A DNA stretch of 46,004 nucleotides, taken from Colwellia sp. (GTDB lineage Bacteria; Pseudomonadota; Gammaproteobacteria; Enterobacterales; Alteromonadaceae). The notes under the pieces are model-generated. The model had not been told where the DNA came from, did no database searches, and saw only the letters and a program-made list of their open reading frames with translations. Positions 16,607 to 28,027 of this stretch are shown piece after piece (position 1 is the stretch's first letter; every line of letters begins with the position of its first letter). Where the stretch lies: contig JAESPR010000027.1 in the NCBI GenBank assembly GCA_016765685.1, positions 1 to 46,004 on the forward strand. The letters run 5' to 3'. A program made the translations under genes and the position numbers.

Positions 16607-17257
16607 CTAATTAAAATCACTTAACACTAATTGCACCGCTAATAACAATAAAACGCCGCCCATTATTCTATCGAGCAGGTAACCTTTTATTTGCAAAAAA
16701 ACGCTCACTTTATGATGGGTTAATAAATACGATAAGGAAACAAACCAAACAGCCGTAGCTAAGATCATGTATAAGCCATAACTTAACTTAATAACAAAAG
16801 GCGTTTCAGGGGCAATAATCACCGAAAACAAACTAACAAAAAACAAGGTTGCTTTGACATTTAAACCGTTGATCAGAAAACCCGTAAAAAATGCTTTTTT
16901 AACTGAAGGCACATTATCATATTTTTGTTCACTATTTGAGAGTAGTAACTCGTTACTATATTGTTCTGGTTTTTTCGCTCGCAAACCATGCCAAGCAATA
17001 TAACAAAAGTAGCTGGCGGCAATATACTTCAACCCGGTAAATAAACGTTCATCACTAGCAATGATCAACCCTACTCCCACTAAAGAATAGGTTACATGCA
17101 GTAAAATACCCGTTGCGATACCAAAACTGGTAAAAACCGCAGTTCGGCGGTCATAACGAATACTTTGTTTTAAAATAATAGCAAAGTCAGGGCCTGGGCT
17201 TGCAACCGCTAATAGATGCACCGCCGCAATAAGAAAAAACTGTTCTAAATAAGACAT
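16607..17257 (-). CDS. LysE/RhtB-family amino-acid exporter
   Basis: 216 residues with about six membrane helices. The N-terminal signature AVASPGPDFAIILKQSIRY and TSFGIATGILLHVTYSLVGV places it in the RhtB branch, which exports homoserine, threonine, leucine or related amino acids across the inner membrane. FFTGFLINGLNVKATLFFVSLFSV is the second conserved block, with Val at the position often occupied by Pro in NPK. Substrate unknown. Directly downstream of the DUF1415 gene with a 4-bp gap, likely one transcript with it and the ABC exporter. Confidence 0.88.
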   Translation of the reverse strand: MSYLEQFFLIAAVHLLAVASPGPDFAIILKQSIRYDRRTAVFTSFGIATGILLHVTYSLVGVGLIIASDERLFTGLKYIAASYFCYIAWHGLRAKKPEQYSNELLLSNSEQKYDNVPSVKKAFFTGFLINGLNVKATLFFVSLFSVIIAPETPFVIKLSYGLYMILATAVWFVSLSYLLTHHKVSVFLQIKGYLLDRIMGGVLLLLAVQLVLSDFN

Positions 17258-17261
17258 TAAA

Positions 17262-17855
17262 TTATTCTACGTCCTTTTCTTGTGAAGGTGTGGGAAAATG
17301 TTGCTGGTGAATACGCGTTAAGGTTTGTTGAAAAAAATCAGCACCTTTTACCTGAGCTAAAACAATATTATGGTCAGGAATTTTTTCCGGTTCATTATAC
17401 ACAGACAAAACCCTTGCCATACTCGCTTCACGAATAATATGAATAATGGGATAAGGTGAGCGATTAGTGAAATTACTAGCATCGTCAAAGTCAGCCCCCT
17501 CAAAACAATACTCTGGATGCATAGTAGCAAGTTGAAAAACGCCTTCAAAGTCTGAATCAACCAACAAATCATCAGCATAATCAACTAAGTCTAGATAACG
17601 GTCAAAACCTCGAAAGCCATCGTTATAAATAATGAGTGTGGTTTCTAACTCAGGATGTGCTTGTAAATAACGACACTGTTCAATCAATTCATGTAATGCA
17701 CTTTTCACTTGGTTTTGCGCAGATTCGTAGTAATAAATAGTATTATTAACAAATTCTTTTTTTGCAAAAGGACAAAAATTGAGACCAATAACTATTTCAT
17801 GCAACCATTGTTTGGTTGCCTCAACAACGGCAGGCGTAGGTTTATTGGAATTCAT
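17262..17855 (-). CDS. DUF1415 family protein
   Basis: 197 residues, soluble, no signal peptide. The family hallmarks WLHEIVIGLNFCPFAKKEF, TTLIIYNDGFRGFDRYLDLVDYADDLL and LATMHPEYCFEGADFDDASNFTNRSPYPIIHIIRE are all present, including the FCPFA cysteine and the HPxYxFxG block, which resemble a metal or redox site. No function is established to my knowledge. It sits between an Atm1-type exporter (4 bp upstream) and a RhtB exporter. The exporter link, plus the conserved Cys and His, makes a sulfur or thiol-related role conceivable but unproven. Confidence 0.88.
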   Translation of the reverse strand: MNSNKPTPAVVEATKQWLHEIVIGLNFCPFAKKEFVNNTIYYYESAQNQVKSALHELIEQCRYLQAHPELETTLIIYNDGFRGFDRYLDLVDYADDLLVDSDFEGVFQLATMHPEYCFEGADFDDASNFTNRSPYPIIHIIREASMARVLSVYNEPEKIPDHNIVLAQVKGADFFQQTLTRIHQQHFPTPSQEKDVE

Positions 17856-17859
17856 GGTT

Positions 17860-19671
17860 TTATGTGCTTTTTATTATCGTATCTAAGGTTTTTGATTGTT
17901 GTAATTGCCACATTTTACTGTACTTCCCTTGCAGCGCTAACAATTGCTGGTGATTACCCTGCTCAACAATTTCACCTTCACTCATAACAATAATATTATC
18001 ACTATCAACAATAGTTGAAAGTCGGTGCGCTATTACTAAACTAGTACGGTTTTTTGCCACTTGGTTAATAGCACTTAAAATGGCTTGTTCAGAGTGACTA
18101 TCAAGAGATGATGTTGCTTCATCAAATACCAATATTTGTGGGTTTTTTAAAATAGTGCGTGCAATAGCAACCCGCTGCTTTTCGCCACCAGAGAGTTTTA
18201 ACCCCCGCTCTCCCACCATAGTATTAATACCGTCAGGCAAACTTTCAACAAACGTGGTTAAGTGTGCCATCGTTATTGCTTGCATTACTTGCTCGATACT
18301 AGCATCAGGGTTACCATAATTAACATTGGCAAATAAAGTATCGTTAAATAACACTGTATCTTGCGGCACTATGCCAATGTGTAATCGAAGCGAATGTTGG
18401 GTGATCTGATTAATATTTTGTCCATTAATGGTTATATTACCTGAATTAACATCATAAAAACGAAACAATAACTTCACTAACGTAGACTTCCCCGAGCCAC
18501 TGGTGCCAACCACTGCTACTTTTTTACCACTGTGAATCTTAAAAGAAATGCCTTTAATGATTGGCCTTTTTTTATCATAAGCAAAATGCACATTGTCAAA
18601 AGTGATATCGGCTTTTGATAAGTTTAATTCACTCGCATTATCGGCATCTTGCACTTTCGGGCGTTTTTTTAACAAAGCAAATAAATTTTCAATATTAGCT
18701 AATGAGCCTTTTATTTCACGGTAAACAAAACCTAAAAAGTTAAGCGGCATAAAAAGTTGCATCATAAAAGCATTAATCAACACAAAATCACCTAACGTCA
18801 TATTACCATTGCTAACTTCAATTGCTGCTAGTGCCAACATAGCGGTCATTGCTATTGCAATAATAAATGCTTGGCCGCCATTTAAAGCAAATAATGAAAG
18901 TCTATTTTTAATTTTCGCCTGCTCCCAAGTACTTAGCTGTTGATCATAAGCTTGTGCTTCATACTCTTCATTAGTGAAATATTTGACCGTTTCATAGTTA
19001 AGCAAACTATCAATAGCACGAGTATTACTAGAAGAGTCTGCTTGGTTTGCTGCACGTACATAACGTGTTCTTAACTCGGTTGCATAAACTGAATACGCAA
19101 TATAAAACGAAATAGAGCCTAAAGTGATTAATGCAAACCAAACACCGTAATTAACAAATAAAATAGTGACTACCATCACAATTTCAAGCAAAGTCGGCAC
19201 AATATTAAAAATCATAAAACGCATTAAAAAACTGATACCGGAAGTACCTCGGTCAATATCGCGCGACAAGCCACCGGTTTGCCGATTCAAATGAAAATCT
19301 AAATCAAGCTGGTGCAAATGACGAAAAACGTTTAAGCCAATGCGGCGAATAGCACGTTCAGTAACACGGCCAAATAAGGTATCTCGAATTTCAGCCAAAA
19401 CAACAATAGACAAGCGCACCAGGCCATAGGCAGCCACTAAGCCCAAAGGCACAACTAAAGGCTTTAAATTATCTGCAGTGTTTGCATCTAAAGTATCAAC
19501 AATATCTTTTAGAATGAAAGGTAGGTAAACACTCGCGACTTTAGTAAAAACCAAACACAACATGGCAAAAGCAATACGCTTTTTATACTCAAATAAATAA
19601 GGCAAAATAAGCTTAAAAGCTTGCCAATTAATGCTGGTAACTTCTTGTTCTGGGTAACTTGAACGACGCAT
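17860..19671 (-). CDS. Atm1/ABCB7-type ABC exporter (fused permease and ATPase)
   Basis: 603 residues. A six-helix exporter domain spans about residues 15-330 and contains the Atm1-type segment DFHLNRQTGGLSRDIDRGTSGISFLMRF and ATELRTRYVRAANQADSSSNTRAIDSLLNYETVKYF. The ATPase follows: Walker A VVGTSGSGKST, Q-loop VPQDTVLFNDTL, signature LSGGEKQRVAIAR, Walker B ILVFDEATSSLD, switch IAHRLST. The first block matches the mitochondrial Atm1 and Novosphingobium Atm1 group, exporters of glutathione-linked sulfur species or metal conjugates, rather than MsbA. It works as a homodimer in the inner membrane. Heads a probable three-gene operon with DUF1415 and RhtB. Confidence 0.88.
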   Translation of the reverse strand: MRRSSYPEQEVTSINWQAFKLILPYLFEYKKRIAFAMLCLVFTKVASVYLPFILKDIVDTLDANTADNLKPLVVPLGLVAAYGLVRLSIVVLAEIRDTLFGRVTERAIRRIGLNVFRHLHQLDLDFHLNRQTGGLSRDIDRGTSGISFLMRFMIFNIVPTLLEIVMVVTILFVNYGVWFALITLGSISFYIAYSVYATELRTRYVRAANQADSSSNTRAIDSLLNYETVKYFTNEEYEAQAYDQQLSTWEQAKIKNRLSLFALNGGQAFIIAIAMTAMLALAAIEVSNGNMTLGDFVLINAFMMQLFMPLNFLGFVYREIKGSLANIENLFALLKKRPKVQDADNASELNLSKADITFDNVHFAYDKKRPIIKGISFKIHSGKKVAVVGTSGSGKSTLVKLLFRFYDVNSGNITINGQNINQITQHSLRLHIGIVPQDTVLFNDTLFANVNYGNPDASIEQVMQAITMAHLTTFVESLPDGINTMVGERGLKLSGGEKQRVAIARTILKNPQILVFDEATSSLDSHSEQAILSAINQVAKNRTSLVIAHRLSTIVDSDNIIVMSEGEIVEQGNHQQLLALQGKYSKMWQLQQSKTLDTIIKST

Positions 19672-19740
19672 AAATAATTTCAGAAATATGTTGATGAAAA
19701 ACTAGCACAAACAGTTAAATCTGTGTAATTTTGAACATAA

Positions 19741-19773
19741 AAAACACATTAACGCGTTGCGATAATGTGTTTT
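19741..19773 (-). terminator. Terminator of the pheS-pheT-ihfA operon
   Basis: AAAACACATTA (19741-19751) and TAATGTGTTTT (19763-19773) form an 11-bp perfect stem. On the minus strand the stem ends in a run of T. It lies about 90 bp after the ihfA stop and before the ABC exporter gene. Confidence 0.75.
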
Positions 19774-19858
19774 ATAAAAGGTTAACTATAACCTGTTCGA
19801 CTGGCCAAAGCCTAACCAGAGGTCAAAGTTTTATCAAATCGGAACTAATATCCGTCAA

Positions 19859-20152
19859 CTAGTCGCTATTACCATCTTCAACACGACTCTTTAATTTTTG
19901 ACCCGGTCTAAAAGTAACAACTTTTCGGGCTGAAATTGGAATATCTTCGCCCGTTTTAGGGTTGCGACCCGGACGTTCGCTCTTTTGACGTAAATCGAAA
20001 TTACCAAAACCAGAAAGCTTAACTTGTTCGCCACTTTCAAGGGTTTCGCGAATTTCTTCAAAAAATATTTCAACCATATCTTTTGCGTCGCGCTTGCTCA
20101 GCCCAACTTTTTCAAATAAATGTTCTGCTACTTCTGCTTTGGTAAGCGCCAT
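19859..20152 (-). CDS. ihfA: Integration host factor subunit alpha
   Basis: 97 residues (E. coli 99). HU/IHF fold: [28 protein letters not shown] helices, then [24 protein letters not shown], the beta-arm with the intercalating Pro in GRNPKTGE, then [20 protein letters not shown]. Start MALTKAE and the C-terminus match the alpha rather than the beta subunit. The IHF heterodimer bends DNA in recombination, replication and sigma-54 transcription. It lies 3 bp after pheT; pheST-ihfA (himA) is the classic gammaproteobacterial operon. Confidence 0.97.
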   Translation of the reverse strand: MALTKAEVAEHLFEKVGLSKRDAKDMVEIFFEEIRETLESGEQVKLSGFGNFDLRQKSERPGRNPKTGEDIPISARKVVTFRPGQKLKSRVEDGNSD

Positions 20153-20155
20153 TGC

Positions 20156-22597
20156 TTAGTCCCTCAGTGATGCATTCAACTCTGTTTGTAAGGAATCAAC
20201 TACTCGATCAATAACATCGGTGATGTCTTTTTCTTCAAGCGTTTTGTTTGTATCTTGTAATACTAAGGAGATGGCAAGGCTTTTAAAACCCTCTTCAATA
20301 CCCTGACCTTGGTATACATCAAACAAGTTTAGATCAATTAAATAATTTCCGCCAACCTTTTCAATAAGTTGTAACACTTTTTTTGCATCAATATCTTCTT
20401 TTACCACTACTGCAAGGTCTCTTCTATTTGCAGGAAAGCGAGATATCTCGCGGGCTTCAGGGATTTTTTGATCTAAAACTTCTGTTAACAATAGCTCAAA
20501 AATTAAAGTTCGACCATTTAATCCTAATTTTCTTGTTAATTCAGGATGTAAGGCGCCAACAAAACCCACTAACTGATCATTTTTAGTGATTTTAGCGGTT
20601 TGTCCTGGGTGTAATGCCGCTATTTCAGCGGTTGAAAATTCATAACCATTTACATCACAGGTCAAAGATAACAAGGCTTCAACATCACCTTTAACATCAT
20701 AAAAGTCTGTTGCCGCTTTTTCCATATCCCAATGCTCATCAACACGGTTACCGCCAATAACACCGGCAATCATATTTTGTTGACGAACACCATTTTCTGC
20801 TGTTTGGTCCGGCACAAAACGTAACCCGCTTTCAAATAAGCGTACGCGAGTTTGTTGACGGTTTTGATTGTATACCACTGATTGCAACAAACCTGTCCAT
20901 AAACTTAAGCGCATTACTGACATTTCAGAAGAAATTGGATGAGGTAATATCATCACTTCTTCTTCAGGATGAATTAATGACTGTACTTTCGGGTCAACAA
21001 AGCTATAGGTAATTGCTTCTTGATAGTCACGGTTAACCAAGGTTTGTTTAAGTTTAGTTAACGAAATAGCGACTTCTTTTTGCGCTACCATGTTCAAACT
21101 GGCTTTTGGCGATATATTCGGAATATTGTTATAACCAAAAATACGCGCAACTTCTTCAATTAAATCGACTTCAATTTTAATATCAAAACGATAAGCAGGC
21201 ACCACCACTTGCCAAACTTTATCTTTACTGTGACCCTGTTCTTTTACCTCAAAACCAAGGCGAGTTAATATTTCAGTGACTTTTGCATCAATAATATGAT
21301 GCCCTATGCGACCGTCTAACTTTTCACGGCGCAAGCTAACGGCTTTAGTTTGCGGAATGTTTTCATCTGACTTTGCTTCAACGATAGGACCGGCTTGACC
21401 TCCCACAATATCTAACAACAATTGCGTAGCACGTTCCATAGCTTCACGTTGTAATGTTGGGTCAATACCGCGCTCATAACGATGCGAAGAATCGGTGTGT
21501 AAACCGTATTGACGTGCTTTGCCTAAAATAGCTAACGGAGAAAAAAAGGCACTTTCTAAAAAAATATTTGTTGTTTCGCTGGTTACACCTGAGTGTAAAC
21601 CACCAAAGATACCTGCCATGGCTAACACTTTCCCTTGACCGTTTGTAGGGGCATCGGCAATGACTAAAGTTTTATCTTTTAAGGTCACTTCATTGCCATC
21701 GAGAAGTGTTAATTTTTCTTCTTTATTAGCAAAACGAATATTAATGCCGCCATCAATTTTAGCTAAATCAAAAGCATGCATTGGATGACCTAACTCTAAT
21801 AAAAGATAGTTAGTGACATCAACCACAGGGTCTATAGCACGTGTGCCACAGCGACGAAGCTTTTCAATCATCCAAAGTGGCGTTTGTGCTTTTGGATTAA
21901 TGCCTTTAATAACACGGCCTAAATAACGCGGACAAGCTTCACCCGCTTCGACAGTGATATCACGAACATCATCAATGCTTGGTGCAACGGCAATAATGGC
22001 GACTTCATTAACAGTTTGTGAATTAAGCACACCAACTTCGCGCGCTAAACCTTTAATACCTAAACAGTCACCACGGTTAGCCGTTAAATCAACATCAATA
22101 GTGACATCGTTTAAGTCTAAGTATTCACGCAAGCAAGTGCCAACGGGAGCGTCTTGCGCTAGATCCATGATACCAGCAGACGACTCATCCGCTAGCCCTA
22201 TTTCTGACTCACTACACAACATGCCATTTGAAACCACACCACGTAGTTTAGCTTTTTTAATGCTAAAGTTACCCGGTAATACCGCGCCTACCGTTGCTAC
22301 TGCTACTTTTAAACCTAAACGACAATTTTTAGCGCCACAAACAATATCAACCAACTCACCTTGCTCGATATATTCTGAGCTGTAATCACCTAAGCTAATT
22401 TTTGTTACTTGTAACTTATCCGCATCAGGATGAGGGCCACATTCAACCACTTCGCCTACAATAACACCGGTAAATTCGCCCGCAACAGGCTCTACGCCGT
22501 CTACTTCAAGACCAGCCATAGTAATTTGATGCGCTAATTCTTCAGATGAAAGTGCAGGATTTACCCACTCACGTAACCAAGATTCACTAAATTTCAT
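20156..22597 (-). CDS. pheT: Phenylalanyl-tRNA synthetase beta subunit
   Basis: 813 residues (E. coli 795). Domains in order: EMAP-like tRNA-binding domain (about 40-150, [24 protein letters not shown]), B3/B4 editing domain, B5 domain ([11 protein letters not shown]...[29 protein letters not shown]), a catalytic-like class II module, and the C-terminal ferredoxin-fold anticodon-binding domain ([29 protein letters not shown]). With PheS it forms the alpha2-beta2 enzyme. A 10-bp gap follows pheS. Confidence 0.97.
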   Translation of the reverse strand: MKFSESWLREWVNPALSSEELAHQITMAGLEVDGVEPVAGEFTGVIVGEVVECGPHPDADKLQVTKISLGDYSSEYIEQGELVDIVCGAKNCRLGLKVAVATVGAVLPGNFSIKKAKLRGVVSNGMLCSESEIGLADESSAGIMDLAQDAPVGTCLREYLDLNDVTIDVDLTANRGDCLGIKGLAREVGVLNSQTVNEVAIIAVAPSIDDVRDITVEAGEACPRYLGRVIKGINPKAQTPLWMIEKLRRCGTRAIDPVVDVTNYLLLELGHPMHAFDLAKIDGGINIRFANKEEKLTLLDGNEVTLKDKTLVIADAPTNGQGKVLAMAGIFGGLHSGVTSETTNIFLESAFFSPLAILGKARQYGLHTDSSHRYERGIDPTLQREAMERATQLLLDIVGGQAGPIVEAKSDENIPQTKAVSLRREKLDGRIGHHIIDAKVTEILTRLGFEVKEQGHSKDKVWQVVVPAYRFDIKIEVDLIEEVARIFGYNNIPNISPKASLNMVAQKEVAISLTKLKQTLVNRDYQEAITYSFVDPKVQSLIHPEEEVMILPHPISSEMSVMRLSLWTGLLQSVVYNQNRQQTRVRLFESGLRFVPDQTAENGVRQQNMIAGVIGGNRVDEHWDMEKAATDFYDVKGDVEALLSLTCDVNGYEFSTAEIAALHPGQTAKITKNDQLVGFVGALHPELTRKLGLNGRTLIFELLLTEVLDQKIPEAREISRFPANRRDLAVVVKEDIDAKKVLQLIEKVGGNYLIDLNLFDVYQGQGIEEGFKSLAISLVLQDTNKTLEEKDITDVIDRVVDSLQTELNASLRD

Positions 22598-22607
22598 TTG
22601 GGGTGTC

Positions 22608-23693
<1,086 letters not shown>

Positions 23694-23769
23694 TCAATGT
23701 TTATGTCGGGTAAATACAGTTTAAATAATAAAATCAAATACTGCTCATATATTGCCATGTCACCACCCA

Positions 23770-26700
23770 TTATTCACTTATAGTAGTAACGGCTGCAAGT
23801 AGTGCCGTTGCTGGGTGTACGGCATTAAGTTCAGTTAAGCGCTTTACTTGCGAACGGCATGAAAAACCGGTGGCTAATATTTGCTCTTGCGCTAAGCCAA
23901 CCAATTTTGGTTGCCAGCTTAAGTCAAACAAACCTTTCGAGTTGGCTAAATTAGATTTTTCATGACCATAAGTACCCGCCATACCGCAGCAACCAACACT
24001 GACTTTGTCTAGCGCTAAACCAAAATGATTAAAAATGATCAGCCATTCATTTTCGCTATTCACCAAAGCAGTTTTTTCAGTACAATGAGCAAAGAGTTTA
24101 AACACTTTTTCATTATTAACGGTTGCTGCTTTAAAGTAATTATCACTTTTAATAAATGACATTAGCCACTCATGGGCTAATAACACGGTAAAATCACCGC
24201 GTTTTTCGCCTAAGGTTTTCACGTATTCATCACGATAACAAAGCACCATAGAGGCATCCAACCCTAACATCGGTATAGTTAATTTTGCTAACTGATTTAA
24301 AAAATCACTGGCTGATTTTGCTGTTTTAGCAAAACGGCTTAAAAAACCTTTCACATGTTGCGCTTTACCATTGGGTTTAAAGGGCAACAAAATAGGCTCT
24401 TTGCCTAATACCTTTATTAACGCCATCATGCTTTGCACGGTATTGGCATCATAAAATGAAGTGAATGGGTCTTGTACAATCAACACATAACCTTTGCACT
24501 GTTCCGCAGTTAAACCTTGCAATTTAGCTAAATCAAAACCTGAATAGCCGGTTTTTTTTATTTGTTTTTTCAAAGTAGGTACACTAAGCAATGGTGTATT
24601 GACATAACCGATAGTTTTTTCTGATAATTTATCATATGCCTTCAAACTGAGAATGCTATTGACTAGTTTTGGCGCTTTCGCCATTAATGGCGCTAAGATC
24701 TCAACGTTAGCAACAAGGTGATCTTTAAGTGGCCTAGGGTAGCGTGAATGATACAAATTAATAAAACGGCTTCTAAAGTCGGGCACATCTACTTTTATCG
24801 GACATTGGCTCGCACACGCTTTACACGCTAAACAACCCTGCATAGCTTCCATTACTTCATGAGAGAAATCAGCTTTGTTTTCTTCTTTTGTTAAGAAGGT
24901 AATTTTAAACTTTGAGATACTGCTATCCAACAATTTTTTCACCGACCAATTGTTAATATCTTGCTCAAGCGCTAATACATCAACACCTTGTTTTTCTAAT
25001 AATCGTAGCCATTCTCGCATCAAACCGGCTCGACCTTTAGGCGAATGGCGTCGATCAGAGGTGATTTTGCTCGACGGGCACATCGGGCTATTGGCATCAT
25101 AATTGAAACACAAACCGTTACCGTTACAATCCATTGCAGCAGTAAAAGACTCTTTTACTTGTACTGGAATTTGACGGTCATAAAAGCCACGTTTGGTATC
25201 ATCAACGCTAACTAATAACTCGGTTGAATTAATAGGTGTACATATTTTTCCGGGATTCATTTTATTCAAAGGGTCAAATACCGTCTTTATTTTTCTAAGC
25301 TCGGTAAATAACACCTCACCAAAAAATTCAGGCCCGTATTCTGAGCGGTAACCTCGTCCATGCTCACCCCACATTAAACCGCGATATTTAGCGGTAAGTT
25401 TGACTACTTTATCTGATAAGGTGCGTAATAGTTTTTCTTGTTCAGGATCACACATATCAAGTGCTGGACGAACATGTAACACCCCTGCGTCAACATGACC
25501 AAACATGCCATAATGTAAGTTATAACCATCAAGCAAAGCACGAAACTCAACAATAAAATCAGCTAAATTTTCCGGCGGTACTGCAGTATCTTCAGCAAAA
25601 GCTAACGGTTTAGGATTGCCCTTTTTTTCACCTGCAAAACCGGCGCCTAATAAACCAACTGCTTTTTTACGCATCGCATAAAGTTTATTAATACTGCTTA
25701 AATCTGAGGTGACTTGATAGCCAATGACGCCACTTTGCTCGTTGGCAATGGTTTCATTTAAGCCTTTAGTTAATACCGCTACTTGCTCAGCCAAGGCTTC
25801 AATGCTTTCACCATTAAATTCAACAATATTAATGCCGTCCATCACTTTATCTGGCACATCAGTAATTAAATCACTAACGCTATGCCAAACGGTATCTTGC
25901 TTGGCTAAATTTAATACTTTGCTGTCGATAGTTTCTACTGAGGTCGCTTTTGCTGCCACTAAAAAAGGCGAATGGCGCAAGGCAGAATCAAAACTGTCAT
26001 ATTTAATATTGATTAAAGTTTTAGCTGGACTAATTGGGGTAATGTTTAATTTGGCTGCGCAAACAAAAGCTAACGAGCCTTCAGAGCCGGTAATTATCCT
26101 TGATAAATCAAAAGTATCTAAATTGTGCTCACTATCGCCTTGTAGTACATTTTCTAAGTCATAACCGGTTAGAAAACGATTCAAGCGTGGAAATTTAGTT
26201 AGTATTAGCTCTCGGTTGTCTAAACAAGACGCTAACACTTGTGCGATAATGTTGCCATAGTTGGTATCTTCTTTCGCTAAACCTTGCGCTTGAGCAATGG
26301 TCATCGGCTCAGTATTTAATACCTCACCGTTAGCGAGTACCGAGGTCAGCGCTAAAACATGATTGGAAGTTTTACCATAAATCAATGAGCCCTGCCCTGA
26401 TGCATCAGTACTGACCATGCCGCCAATGGTAGCGCGATTACTAGTTGATAAGTCCGGCGCAAAGAAAAAACCGTGGGGCCGTAAAAAGTCATTTAATTGA
26501 TCTTTAATTACACCCGCTTCCACTTTAACCCATTTTTCTTCAACATTAATGGCTAAGACCTTATTCATGTACTTAGACAAATCAACAATAATACCTGGCG
26601 TTAAACTTTGGCCATTAGTTCCCGTACCACCACCACGAGCACTAAATTTAATCTCTTTAAAAGCCTCTTCACTTGAGGTTTGACTTAATAAAACAATGTC

Positions 26701-26886
26701 TTGCTGGGTACGCGGATGAAGCACCAATTGTGGCAACTGTTGATAAATACTGTTATCGGTGGCTACCGCTAAACGAGCGCTGTAGCTAGCATCAATATCG
26801 CCAGTAAAACCTTTAGCGTTTAGTGCGTTAGAGAAATTTTCAAAAATAGCAGGCAAGTGTGCTTGGTGATCAATACGGGGTAACAT
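23770..26886 (-). CDS. ydiJ: YdiJ-type FAD/4Fe-4S D-2-hydroxyglutarate dehydrogenase
   Basis: 1038 residues (E. coli YdiJ 1018), collinear with YdiJ. An N-terminal PCMH-type FAD-binding domain (about 40-280: FSARGGGTGTNGQSLTPGIIVDLS, TIGGMVSTDASGQGS, IITGSEGSLAFV) leads to the FAD-oxidase C domain (GHVDAGVLHVRP; LMWGEHGRGYRSEYGPEFFG). The C-terminal Fe-S half contains CLACKACASQCPIKVDVPDFRSRF and a cysteine-rich CCG module (VGCCGMAGTYGHEKSN). YdiJ of E. coli has been shown to oxidise D-2-hydroxyglutarate; the substrate here is inferred from that. Electrons probably go to quinone. No signal peptide. Single-gene unit. Confidence 0.85.
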   Translation of the reverse strand: MLPRIDHQAHLPAIFENFSNALNAKGFTGDIDASYSARLAVATDNSIYQQLPQLVLHPRTQQDIVLLSQTSSEEAFKEIKFSARGGGTGTNGQSLTPGIIVDLSKYMNKVLAINVEEKWVKVEAGVIKDQLNDFLRPHGFFFAPDLSTSNRATIGGMVSTDASGQGSLIYGKTSNHVLALTSVLANGEVLNTEPMTIAQAQGLAKEDTNYGNIIAQVLASCLDNRELILTKFPRLNRFLTGYDLENVLQGDSEHNLDTFDLSRIITGSEGSLAFVCAAKLNITPISPAKTLINIKYDSFDSALRHSPFLVAAKATSVETIDSKVLNLAKQDTVWHSVSDLITDVPDKVMDGINIVEFNGESIEALAEQVAVLTKGLNETIANEQSGVIGYQVTSDLSSINKLYAMRKKAVGLLGAGFAGEKKGNPKPLAFAEDTAVPPENLADFIVEFRALLDGYNLHYGMFGHVDAGVLHVRPALDMCDPEQEKLLRTLSDKVVKLTAKYRGLMWGEHGRGYRSEYGPEFFGEVLFTELRKIKTVFDPLNKMNPGKICTPINSTELLVSVDDTKRGFYDRQIPVQVKESFTAAMDCNGNGLCFNYDANSPMCPSSKITSDRRHSPKGRAGLMREWLRLLEKQGVDVLALEQDINNWSVKKLLDSSISKFKITFLTKEENKADFSHEVMEAMQGCLACKACASQCPIKVDVPDFRSRFINLYHSRYPRPLKDHLVANVEILAPLMAKAPKLVNSILSLKAYDKLSEKTIGYVNTPLLSVPTLKKQIKKTGYSGFDLAKLQGLTAEQCKGYVLIVQDPFTSFYDANTVQSMMALIKVLGKEPILLPFKPNGKAQHVKGFLSRFAKTAKSASDFLNQLAKLTIPMLGLDASMVLCYRDEYVKTLGEKRGDFTVLLAHEWLMSFIKSDNYFKAATVNNEKVFKLFAHCTEKTALVNSENEWLIIFNHFGLALDKVSVGCCGMAGTYGHEKSNLANSKGLFDLSWQPKLVGLAQEQILATGFSCRSQVKRLTELNAVHPATALLAAVTTISE

Positions 26887-26958
26887 AAAGCAGTGACACT
26901 ATAAATAAAATAGAGATCGAGTATATCATGACAACTTTGATGTTTGCTCGGCAAATTA

Positions 26959-27000
26959 AGCTTAGTAATAAAAAACTTAAGAACATTTTATTACTAAGCT
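26959..27000 (-). terminator. Long hairpin between the cytochrome c' gene and ydiJ
   Basis: AGCTTAGTAATAAAA (26959-26973) pairs perfectly over 15 bp with 26986-27000 around a 12-nt loop. It lies 18 bp after the cytochrome stop on the minus strand. The tail (TAATTTG) is only weakly T-rich, so it may be an mRNA-stabilising or processing hairpin rather than a strong terminator. Confidence 0.5.
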
Positions 27001-27017
27001 GTTCACTACAAGAATAA

Positions 27018-27473
27018 CTATTTTAAAATAACAGAAACTTTACTTTTAAACTCACTATGACAAGCAATGCAACCGCCGATCATTTTTTGAAAGTCATCTG
27101 TGATTAATTTAATATTTTGTTGTTGTGCATTTTTGACCATATTTACAGCCGCATGGTGAACAACATCATCGTTAGCTTTAAATTTAGTCATGTCCGCTGC
27201 CATCGCTTTCATTAACTTCATTCTGGTTGCCATACTGGGTTTTGGGTGATCGGCAATATTTTTAGCTGCTTTCTCAATCATAACAAAATCTTCAGTTAAC
27301 ACGGCGGCTGTTAACGCTTGAGTGGCTGTTAATAAACCTTGCATTACTGATTTTAAACTACCCTGCTCAGCTTTATTTACTTGTATAGTATTATCACTAG
27401 CCTGCAGCTGAGCTGACAAACCAATGAGTAATAACAATAAAAAGGCTAAGACATTATTGTTGACTGTAAACAT
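27018..27473 (-). CDS. Cytochrome c'-like periplasmic protein
   Basis: 151 residues. A signal peptide (LAFLLLLLIGLSAQLQA, cleavage near residue 25) is followed by a four-helix-type domain and a single heme motif CIACH at 135-139, close to the C-terminus, with the usual order of cytochrome c' and cytochrome b562-like c-types (heme on the last helix). The proximal ligand is His139; a distal Met is possible in the first helix but not certain. Cytochromes c' bind NO or store electrons; the role here is unknown. Followed by a hairpin, so probably a single-gene transcript. Confidence 0.8.
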   Translation of the reverse strand: MFTVNNNVLAFLLLLLIGLSAQLQASDNTIQVNKAEQGSLKSVMQGLLTATQALTAAVLTEDFVMIEKAAKNIADHPKPSMATRMKLMKAMAADMTKFKANDDVVHHAAVNMVKNAQQQNIKLITDDFQKMIGGCIACHSEFKSKVSVILK

Positions 27474-27814
27474 TTTTTCTCCAATTATATTTTGAGATAT
27501 TGCATTATTGCATTATTAGATTTTACTTAGGGCATTATTTTTATGGGTTTCTCTTTTTATTGTAAATTAAATTTTCAAGGGTAAATAACAAAGTGTTTTT
27601 TGACAATATTTAGCCGCGTTCTGTTAAAACATTGTTAATAGCGGCATAAAAATGTAAAGTAAATTCGTATTTTAAACAGACTCAGAAATATTTGGGTGAA
27701 AACATTGAGTTTGTATGGCAGTAAGAAAGTCAAGGATATATTTGTGCAAAATTTATATGAGATACGTCCGCAATAGTTAATATTAAAGAACCAAATGAAA
27801 AAGGAGATTTGTAC
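27474..27814. other. Intergenic region with a possible promoter for the small membrane protein
   Basis: About 340 bp, AT-rich, no coding potential seen on either strand. TTGACA at 27600-27605 could be a -35 box, but the matching -10 (TTAAAA about 18 bp on) is poor. A loose inverted pair GCCGC/GCGGC brackets 27613-27645. TTGCATTA is repeated in tandem at 27500-27518. The right end is a strong Shine-Dalgarno AAGGAG for the gene at 27815. Confidence 0.3.
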
Positions 27815-28027
27815 ATGAATATAAATGCAACACTATTTGGTCAACTGGTTTTTTTATCAATGTTTATCGTTGGTGGTCTTAGTTATTATCTAGCCAAACG
27901 TAAAACAACAAACCCTAAAATAGCAACCCTAATAGGTGTGGTTTTATGTATTACACCACCACTAAATATTGTTTATTTAATTATTTTACTTTTAAAAAAT
28001 AATATTACCGCTAGTAAATCAACTTAA
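27815..28027 (+). CDS. Small two-helix membrane protein of unknown function
   Basis: 70 residues from ATG 27815, which has AAGGAG eight bases before it; a TTG six bases upstream in frame is less likely. Two membrane segments (TLFGQLVFLSMFIVGGLSYYLA and TLIGVVLCITPPLNIVYLIILLL) are separated by a basic KRKTTNPK loop, predicting both ends outside the cytosol by the positive-inside rule. The GVVLCITPPLNIVYLIILLL segment resembles small membrane proteins of marine gammaproteobacteria, but I cannot assign a family. A perfect 14-bp palindrome ACCCATATATGGGT (28054-28067) follows the stop. Confidence 0.6.
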   Translation: MNINATLFGQLVFLSMFIVGGLSYYLAKRKTTNPKIATLIGVVLCITPPLNIVYLIILLLKNNITASKST

